Shown: in pieces, positions 44,584-50,083 of the stretch | How positions within the stretch are numbered: position 1 is the first letter of the stretch | How the letters are laid out: each line of letters opens with the position of its first letter | NCBI GenBank assembly: GCA_945889625.1 | Contig: CAMDCE010000036.1 | Location: forward strand, 1 to 50,083 | Source of the DNA: Asaia bogorensis | Lineage (GTDB): Bacteria > Pseudomonadota > Alphaproteobacteria > Reyranellales > Reyranellaceae | Reading direction: 5' to 3' | Length of the DNA: 50,083 nucleotides | Notes under the pieces: generated by a model | Told to the model about the DNA's origin: nothing | Database searches by the model: none | What the model saw: the letters and a program-made list of their open reading frames with translations, nothing else | Translations under genes and position numbers: made by a program

Positions 44584-45912
44584 CTATTTGCCGAGCAGTT
44601 CCTTGTTCATGAACTGAACCACTTCGGTGGTCTCGGTGGCCACGCGCCGTGTCACCGTCGGGCCATCATCTTGAAACCAGCCAAAATTGCGCACGTTCCA
44701 GCCACCCTTTGGCAGCATCGCGGGTGCAATGGTCGATGCCGTGGTGTCCTTGGCCCTGGCCAGCGCCCGCCGCGTGTCGGTGTGGCAGCTCAGGCAATCG
44801 GTATTGAAGAAATGGCTCTTGGTCGTATCGGCGATGATGTCGACGATCTCATTGATCCTCTGCTCGGACACGCTGCCGGCGGGGGCGTTGAGGAAGTCGG
44901 CGGTCGAAACGCCCTTACGGTCGGTCACCGGCAGCGCAGCACCGGGCGGAAGGGCCGTCGCACTCCGGCAGGTGATCGGATTGAGGTTGTTCGTCTTCGG
45001 CGGCGGCATGATCATTTGACTGTCGAGAAGACTCAGCATCTGGGCGGTCTGCGTCCCATCAAGAGTCGGGGCGGGAATGGGAACAAATTGAGGGCCAAAC
45101 TTCGCCAGCGCCACGAATATCCACGGCTCAGGCCCCCCGTTGTTCAATGCCATGATCGCCGACGTACCGAGACGCGCCGGACTGAGATGCCTTTCCAGCA
45201 TTGCCTTGAGGCCGTCCCGGAACGGCTTCGCCGAGGGGCCGCTCAGGCCAGGATGCACGCCGAGCGGTTGGGACACCGTATCCACTTTGGTGCCGCCAAA
45301 TTGCCCAGCCGCCAGCCCGTCTCGCAACGCCACGACATCGCGGACGACCGGAATGAACGCGGCCATATCCGGATTCGTCTTGGGAAGGCAGCCGGTCTGT
45401 GTCGGCGGCAGGCTGGTGGAGAAGCCGAAGATCAGATGGACGGCGACGTCGTGGACCCGGATCTGACCATTGCCCGTGCGCGTCACGGGCTGGGCGATGA
45501 AGCGTACCTGGGGCTGCTGACCGAATTGATCGATGATCGCCGCGGTCAGGCCGGGGGCGCCGGGATCGACGCGAATACCGGCGATGAACCAGGCGTCGAT
45601 CTGCTTGAGATCGGGCAGGCGTATCTGTCGGTTCGTTCCGTCGACCTTGCCGGCGTTGCTTTCCGCAATCGCCAGTATTCTGGTGAAATCGGCGTCCGAC
45701 CAAAGCCGCGCACTCTGCGGCCCCGTGGGACCGGAAAGCGTCGAGAGGGAGATCAGATTGTCGAGATCCGCCTCGTTACTGGGCATCGGAAACAGGATCG
45801 ATACGTCGTTGGCCGCAAGCGGCCGGGGCGTCTGGGCTTCCGCCGGCGTTGACCCGAGAACCAACAGCAGGGCAACCGGGCCCCATATCCGAGACGAAAT
45901 CGACTTGATCAT
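44584..45912 (-). CDS. Exported mono-heme c-type cytochrome of unknown family
   Basis: A signal peptide (residues 1-26, ending P-A-E-A-Q) leads a 442-residue protein with a single C-L-S-C-H haem site at 373-377, close to the C-terminus. The long N-terminal part has no recognised domain. ATG at 45912 is chosen because GGGGGAGAG lies directly upstream; an earlier start would add 21 residues before the signal peptide. It probably passes electrons to or from the di-heme protein downstream (inference). Confidence 0.75.
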   Translation of the reverse strand: MIKSISSRIWGPVALLLVLGSTPAEAQTPRPLAANDVSILFPMPSNEADLDNLISLSTLSGPTGPQSARLWSDADFTRILAIAESNAGKVDGTNRQIRLPDLKQIDAWFIAGIRVDPGAPGLTAAIIDQFGQQPQVRFIAQPVTRTGNGQIRVHDVAVHLIFGFSTSLPPTQTGCLPKTNPDMAAFIPVVRDVVALRDGLAAGQFGGTKVDTVSQPLGVHPGLSGPSAKPFRDGLKAMLERHLSPARLGTSAIMALNNGGPEPWIFVALAKFGPQFVPIPAPTLDGTQTAQMLSLLDSQMIMPPPKTNNLNPITCRSATALPPGAALPVTDRKGVSTADFLNAPAGSVSEQRINEIVDIIADTTKSHFFNTDCLSCHTDTRRALARAKDTTASTIAPAMLPKGGWNVRNFGWFQDDGPTVTRRVATETTEVVQFMNKELLGK

Positions 45913-45935
45913 ATTTCTCTCCCCCGGGCCGAAGC

Positions 45936-46006
45936 GTTGCAGCCTCAGGTTGATCAAGTAGTGGTTCGTCGTCAACCGAATCGGGTTGCGTAAATGTTGC
46001 AGCCTC
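45936..46006. repeat. Two copies of an 11-bp direct repeat upstream of the cytochrome genes
   Basis: GTTGCAGCCTC occurs at 45936-45946 and 45996-46006, exactly 60 bp apart, in the leader or promoter of the mono-heme gene. This spacing and position could mark a regulator site. No known motif is recognised, and chance is not excluded. Confidence 0.35.
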
Positions 46007-46026
46007 TCTGAATGGTCGTGGAGGCT

Positions 46027-47652
46027 TCAGGCGGCCAGTGCCGTCCTCGGCTGGCTGCGGCGATAGGACAGCGCCTCGGCGATGTGCAGGCGGCGCACCG
46101 AATCGGAACCGTCGAGATCGGCCAGGGTGCGGGCGACGCGGAGCGTGCGGTGCCAGGCGCGGGCCGAGAGGCCCAGGCGCTCGGCAGCGCGGGTGAGCAG
46201 TGCGCGGCCTTCGGCGTCGGGCTCGGCGATGTCGGCCAGCAGGGCGCCGTCGGTGTCGGCGTTGCACCTGGGCTTGGACCAGCCGCGCGCCAGATCGGAT
46301 AGCAGGCCGGCGGTCGGTTCGGCCTCGACTGCGACCAGCTTTCCCTTGGCGTCGAGGGCGGCCAGGCGTTGGCGCTGGACGGCGCGCGCTGCGGCCACTC
46401 GCGCGGCAACGTCGGCCGAACTTTCGGCGGGCGGCGGCAAGGCAAGGTCGGCAGCGGCGACCGGCGCCACGTCGATGCAAAGGTCGATGCGATCGAGCAG
46501 CGGACCGGACAGCTTGCCCTGATAATCGACGCCGCAGCGCGGCGCGCGGCCGCATGAGCGGCCCGGCTCCATCAGGTGGCCGCAGCGACACGGATTCATC
46601 GCCGCCACCATCTGGAAGCGCGCCGGATAGGTGACATGCGCATTGGCGCGGGCGACCGTGACCCTGCCGCTCTCGAGCGGTTGGCGCAGCGCTTCCAGGC
46701 TGGCGCGGCTGAATTCCGGCAGCTCATCGAGGAACAGCACGCCGTGATGGGCCAGCGACACCTCGCCCGGCCGGGCCCGCAGGCCGCCGCCGATCAGCGC
46801 CTGCAATGTCGCCGAATGGTGCGGATCGCGGAAGGAGCGGCGGCGACTGAGCCTGCCATCGCCGGTATCGCCGGCGAGCGAGCGCACCATGGTTGCTTCC
46901 AAAGCCTCGTCGGCCTCGAGCGGCGGCAGCAGGCCGGGCAGGCGGGCGGCCAGCATCGATTTGCCCGAACCCGGCGGGCCGATCATCAAAAGGTTGTGTC
47001 CCCCGGCGGCGGCCACTTCGAGCACGCGCTTGGCGGTCTCCTGGCCCTTGATCTCGGCGAGGTCGGGATAGCGTGTCGTATCCTCGGCGACCAGCGCCTG
47101 CGGCGCCGGCAAGGTCTGCTGGCCGCGCAGGTGATTGATCAGCGCCAGCAGCGTCGGCGCAGCAAGGATCGGTGGGCGATCCTCGTCATTCTCCGCCGGC
47201 TCGAAACCCGCCCAGGCGGCCTCGCCGCCGCAGGCCGCGGGACAGATCACGCCACGTCCGGCCGCCGCCGCCGCGATGGCCGCCGGCAGCACGCCCGGCA
47301 CGCGCGTCAGCGAACCATCGAGCGCCAGTTCGCCCAGCACCACGAAGCCGGCCAGGCTTTCCTTGGCCAGCACGCCCATCGCGGCCAGCAGGCCGAGCGC
47401 GATCGGCAAGTCGTAGTGGCTGCCTTCCTTGGCGAGATCGGCCGGCGAGAGATTGACGCTGATGCGCTGCGGCGGCAGCGACAATCCCAGCGCCCGCAGG
47501 GCAGCGCGCACCCGTTCGCGGCTCTCGCCCACCGCCTTGTCGGCCAGCCCGACCATGGCGAAGGCGAGAGTACCCGGCGCAATCATCACCTGGACATCGA
47601 CCGGCAGGACGTCAACGCCCTGAAACGCCACCGTCCGCACCCTTGCCTGCAT
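46027..47652 (-). CDS. comM: YifB/ComM-family magnesium-chelatase-like AAA ATPase
   Basis: ComM is a hexameric helicase that promotes branch migration in recombination and natural transformation. The Lon-like N-terminal domain is followed by the chelatase AAA core: Walker A G-P-P-G-S-G-K-S (225-232), Walker B V-L-F-L-D-E-L-P-E-F and the zinc-type C-R-C-G-H ... C ... C insertion. It has 541 residues, the normal length. GGAGGG lies 6 bases before the ATG. A LexA box overlaps its predicted -10. Confidence 0.95.
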   Translation of the reverse strand: MQARVRTVAFQGVDVLPVDVQVMIAPGTLAFAMVGLADKAVGESRERVRAALRALGLSLPPQRISVNLSPADLAKEGSHYDLPIALGLLAAMGVLAKESLAGFVVLGELALDGSLTRVPGVLPAAIAAAAAGRGVICPAACGGEAAWAGFEPAENDEDRPPILAAPTLLALINHLRGQQTLPAPQALVAEDTTRYPDLAEIKGQETAKRVLEVAAAGGHNLLMIGPPGSGKSMLAARLPGLLPPLEADEALEATMVRSLAGDTGDGRLSRRRSFRDPHHSATLQALIGGGLRARPGEVSLAHHGVLFLDELPEFSRASLEALRQPLESGRVTVARANAHVTYPARFQMVAAMNPCRCGHLMEPGRSCGRAPRCGVDYQGKLSGPLLDRIDLCIDVAPVAAADLALPPPAESSADVAARVAAARAVQRQRLAALDAKGKLVAVEAEPTAGLLSDLARGWSKPRCNADTDGALLADIAEPDAEGRALLTRAAERLGLSARAWHRTLRVARTLADLDGSDSVRRLHIAEALSYRRSQPRTALAA

Positions 47653-47675
47653 GTCGCCCTCCTGCTCTCAATAGA

Positions 47676-47690
47676 GAACAATTATAGAAC
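47676..47690 (-). promoter_or_regulatory. LexA (SOS) box overlapping the comM promoter
   Basis: On the minus strand GTTC-TATAATT-GTTC is a perfect match to the alphaproteobacterial SOS box GTTC-N7-GTTC. The spacer contains a perfect TATAAT -10; TTTACT lies 16 bases upstream as a -35. LexA binding would directly block comM transcription. comM is a known LexA target in this class. Confidence 0.85.
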
Positions 47691-47760
47691 GCATAGTTCA
47701 TAAGTAAATATCGTATAAGTTGTATCGACGACCTTAGGCAGGGCTGATTGAATATCGGCC

Positions 47761-48717
47761 ATGCGCCGCCGTTCCCTCCTGCCCTTCGTCGCCGGCCTGC
47801 TGGCGTCACCCGCCGCCTTCGCCTGGCCCGACCAGACGGTGAAGCTGGTCGTGCCTTTCACCCCGGGTACCGGCCCCGACATCATCGCCCGCTTCGTGGC
47901 CGAGCGTCTGACGACGAAACTTGGCCAGCCGGTGGTGGTCGAGAACGTGGCGGGCGCGTCGGGCAATATCGGCAGCCAGCAGGTGGCGCGCGCCAAGCCC
48001 GACGGCCACACGCTGATGTCGTCGGTCAACACGCTGGTCATGAATGCCAGCCTCTACAAGAACCTGCCCTACGATCCGGTGACCGACTTTGCGCCGATCG
48101 GTCTGGCCGCCTGGGGCTCGCTGGTGCTGGTGGCACATCCCAGCCAGGCGCCCAACACGCTGGCCGAGCTGATCGCCGCGGCCAAAGCCCAGCCTAAGAT
48201 GTTGACCTACGGCAGTCCCGGTGTCGGCACGCCGCATCACCTTTCCATGGCGCTGGTCGAGACGACGGCCGGCATCGAGCTGCTGCATGTGCCGTACAAG
48301 GGCACGGCAGGCGCGGTGCAGGACCTGCTGGGCGGCCAGATCGGCTACATGTTCCTGCCCGTCCATGTCTCGGCCCAGCACATCCGTGCCGGCAAGTTGA
48401 AGGCGATCGCCGCCGGCAGCCCGCAACGCCTGCCGCAACTGCCCGACGTGCCGACTCTGATCGAGCAGGGCCTCAAGGGTGCCGATGTCAACATGTGGTA
48501 CGGGTTCTTTGCGCCTAAAGGCACGCCGGCCGATGTCGTCGAGCGGTTGAACCGCGAGGTCGCGGCCATCCTGACCGCGCCTGACGCGCGCGCAGCGTTC
48601 GAGGCGCAGGGCCTGATGCCGACGGCCTCGACGCCGGCGGCGCTCGGCGAAATCGTGGCGCGCGATCGCGCCCGCTGGGCCGACGTGGTCGCCAAGCGCG
48701 GGATCAAGCCCGAGTGA
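47761..48717 (+). CDS. Tripartite tricarboxylate transporter-type binding protein (Bug/TctC)
   Basis: A signal peptide (residues 1-22) is followed by the Bug fold: V-K-L-V-V-P-F-T-P-G-T-G-P-D-I-I-A-R, G-x-P-V-V-V-E-N-V-A-G-A-S-G-N-I-G, and P-Y-K-G-T-A-G-A-V-Q-D-L-L-G-G-Q-I. It is 318 residues. Such proteins bind small carboxylates in the periplasm; many are orphans without TctA/B, as here. Its TGA overlaps the GTG of the monooxygenase (GTGA), so the two are coupled. Confidence 0.92.
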   Translation: MRRRSLLPFVAGLLASPAAFAWPDQTVKLVVPFTPGTGPDIIARFVAERLTTKLGQPVVVENVAGASGNIGSQQVARAKPDGHTLMSSVNTLVMNASLYKNLPYDPVTDFAPIGLAAWGSLVLVAHPSQAPNTLAELIAAAKAQPKMLTYGSPGVGTPHHLSMALVETTAGIELLHVPYKGTAGAVQDLLGGQIGYMFLPVHVSAQHIRAGKLKAIAAGSPQRLPQLPDVPTLIEQGLKGADVNMWYGFFAPKGTPADVVERLNREVAAILTAPDARAAFEAQGLMPTASTPAALGEIVARDRARWADVVAKRGIKPE

Positions 48718-49961
48718 GTTCACGGCCGGATGTACTCATCGTTGGTGGCGGCGTTGGCGGACTGACCCTGGCGCTCAGCCTGCACCAAGCCGGCATTTCC
48801 TGCCGCGTGCTGGAGACGGCGCCCGAAGTGCTGCCGCTCGGCGTCGGCATCAATCTGCTGCCGCATGCCATGCGTGAACTGAGCGAGCTTGGGCTGGCCG
48901 ACACACTCGCCGCGCATGCCATCGAGACGCGCGAGCTGTGCTTCTACAGCCGTCATGGCCAGTTCATCTTCAAGGAGCCGCGCGGCCGCTTCGCCGGCTA
49001 CGACTGGCCGCAGCTTTCCATCCATCGCGCCGACCTGCATCGGGTGCTGCTCGAGGCCGTCCGGCAGCGGCTGGGCGCCGACGCCGTGCGCCTCGACCAT
49101 CGCGTGACGAAGGTCGATCAGGATGGCGCGGGCGTCGTGGTCCATGTCGACAACGCCCCGCCGCAGCGCGGCAGCATCTGCATCGGCTGCGACGGCATCC
49201 ATTCGGCGCTGCGCCGTCAGCTCTATCCCAAGGAGGGGCCGCCGAAATATTCCGGGGTCAATATGTGGCGCGGCGCGGTGCGTTGGCCTGCCTATCTCGG
49301 CGGCGACATCATGGTTTCGACCGGCTGGATGACCGTCGGCAAGACGGTGATCTATCCCATCCGTCCCGGCACGCCCGAAACGGCCGGCTTGCCCCTGATC
49401 AACTGGGTGGCCGAGATCGAGCGGCCCGAGGCGGTGCGCCAGGACTGGACCGGCCGCGGCCGGCTGGCCGACATGATGCCGGCCTTCGCCGGTCTGAAGT
49501 TCGACTGGCTCGACATCAGTGCCTTGATCGAAAGCACCGAGGAGATCCTGGAATATCCCATGGTCGACCGCGACCCGCTGCCGCGCTGGACCTTCGGCCG
49601 GCTGACGCTTCTGGGCGACGCGGCGCACCCGATGTATCCCCGCGGCTCCAACGGTGCCGGCCAGGCGATCATCGACGCGCGCTTCCTCACCGGGCAGATC
49701 AAGACGCGGGGCGCAACCGAAGAGGCGTTGGCCGCCTATGAAGCGGTGCGCAATCCGCAGACCGCCAAGGTCGTAGTGACCAACCGCACCGATCCGCCCG
49801 ACGCCATCCTGCGCGAGGTCTGGCAGCGATCGGGCGGCAATCGTTTCGAACGTATCGAGGACGTGATCTCGACGGCCGAGCTACAGGGCATTTCGGACCG
49901 CTACAAGAAGGTGGCGGGCTTCGATCGCGAGACGCTGAAGGCACGCCCCAGTTTCGTGTAA
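48714..49961 (+). CDS. FAD-dependent aromatic-type monooxygenase
   Basis: The FAD-binding motif is V-L-I-V-G-G-G-V-G-G-L-T-L-A-L-S-L; the second motif has C-I-G-C-D-G-I-H-S-A-L-R, and the third L-T-L-L-G-D-A-A-H-P-M-Y-P. This is the salicylate/p-hydroxybenzoate hydroxylase family. It has 415 residues. The start GTG overlaps the binding-protein stop. Together they suggest uptake and hydroxylation of an aromatic acid (inference). Confidence 0.9.
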   Translation: MSSRPDVLIVGGGVGGLTLALSLHQAGISCRVLETAPEVLPLGVGINLLPHAMRELSELGLADTLAAHAIETRELCFYSRHGQFIFKEPRGRFAGYDWPQLSIHRADLHRVLLEAVRQRLGADAVRLDHRVTKVDQDGAGVVVHVDNAPPQRGSICIGCDGIHSALRRQLYPKEGPPKYSGVNMWRGAVRWPAYLGGDIMVSTGWMTVGKTVIYPIRPGTPETAGLPLINWVAEIERPEAVRQDWTGRGRLADMMPAFAGLKFDWLDISALIESTEEILEYPMVDRDPLPRWTFGRLTLLGDAAHPMYPRGSNGAGQAIIDARFLTGQIKTRGATEEALAAYEAVRNPQTAKVVVTNRTDPPDAILREVWQRSGGNRFERIEDVISTAELQGISDRYKKVAGFDRETLKARPSFV

Positions 49962-49981
49962 TCGGCTTCGTCTAGAGCGGC

Positions 49982-50024
49982 TTCCGGTCAACTGGAACCG
50001 CGGAGCGGCTCCAGTTGACCGGAA
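49982..50024. repeat. REP-like 15-bp hairpin after the monooxygenase gene
   Basis: TTCCGGTCAACTGGA and TCCAGTTGACCGGAA form a perfect 15-bp stem. An inner CCGC/GCGG stem sits at the tip. It is preceded by TCTAGAGCGGC, a flank often seen in alphaproteobacterial intergenic repeats. There is no U-run, so it is more likely a repeated palindromic element than an intrinsic terminator. Only one copy lies in this window. The remaining 59 bp to the end show nothing recognisable. Confidence 0.6.
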
Positions 50025-50083
50025 ACGCGTTGTACGAAGCATTTCCTTCAATGGCATGTTCCGTCCGGCTGAGGCGTGTTTAC

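Noticed and set aside
1..50083. CRISPR arrays, tRNA or rRNA genes, prophage or insertion-sequence genes
   Set aside because: No regularly spaced repeats, no cloverleaf with intact T-loop and CCA end, no transposase, integrase or phage protein was seen.

Overview
The window is a GC-rich (clearly above 60%) stretch of an alphaproteobacterial chromosome. The class assignment rests on several independent points: an Irr-type Fur regulator divergent from a fabA-fabB-fabI cluster, a perfect rhizobial-type ICE (Irr) box, a GTTC-N7-GTTC LexA box in front of comM, a YlxR protein with an L7Ae-like C-terminal half, and the general gene content. A Rhodospirillales/Reyranella-like genome would fit, but the genus is a guess. 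No tRNA, rRNA, CRISPR array, transposase, integrase or phage gene was seen. The segment is mostly core chromosome, dense and almost fully coding.

Layout. 1-8124: a truncated XRE regulator, an IclR regulator broken by a one-base frameshift, a YgjP-type metallopeptidase, msrA, a MAPEG membrane protein, a PlsB-like acyltransferase, a YihY/BrkB membrane protein, a 2-hydroxyacid dehydrogenase, an exported SH3 protein and a TonB-like protein. 8134-13922: an iron and fatty-acid block. The rubrerythrin, Fe-S protein and DUF3501 genes lie behind a promoter carrying a perfect ICE box, next to irr, and fabA, fabB and fabI run the other way. 13932-26532: an intradiol dioxygenase, then the conserved information-processing cluster read on the minus strand (rimP-nusA-ylxR-infB-rbfA // truB-rpsO-pnp). 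It is interrupted between rbfA and truB by an opposite-strand membrane/spermidine-synthase-like gene. It has a recognisable promoter and leader hairpin in front of rimP, a possible attenuator between rpsO and pnp, and a strong terminator after pnp.

26560-32358: an MFS transporter, trmB, a thiamine-diphosphate enzyme of the acetolactate synthase type, an M20 amidohydrolase and two small orphan genes. 32359-32924 has no credible protein gene but contains a tightly packed series of hairpins. On the minus strand three of the loops are GNRA tetraloops, and the last hairpin is a textbook intrinsic terminator. I regard this as a candidate structured non-coding RNA of about 435 nt or more, and it is the most interesting object in the window. 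32925-35004: hisA-hisF-hisE, with a 90-bp foldback element between hisA and hisF.

35015-40028: a cupin protein, then HIT protein, an exported alpha/beta hydrolase, a TauD-type dioxygenase, an FAD-linked oxidase resembling alkyl-DHAP synthase, and a DUF4269 protein. 40086-45912: a periplasmic/oxidative set on the minus strand: YVTN beta-propeller plus creatininase-family protein, and a di-heme plus mono-heme c-type cytochrome pair. 46027-49961: comM behind a LexA box that overlaps its -10, divergent from a tripartite-transporter-type binding protein translationally coupled to an FAD monooxygenase. The window ends with a REP-like hairpin.

Functionally, most genes are housekeeping (RNA metabolism, translation initiation, fatty-acid and histidine synthesis). 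The regulatory sites I could read directly (ICE box, LexA box, rimP promoter and leader hairpin, terminators) tie specific operons to iron status, DNA damage and possible transcript attenuation. I did not find a complete, clearly undescribed protein system. The structured-RNA candidate, the hisA-hisF foldback element and the iron-linked rubrerythrin module are the points most worth checking.
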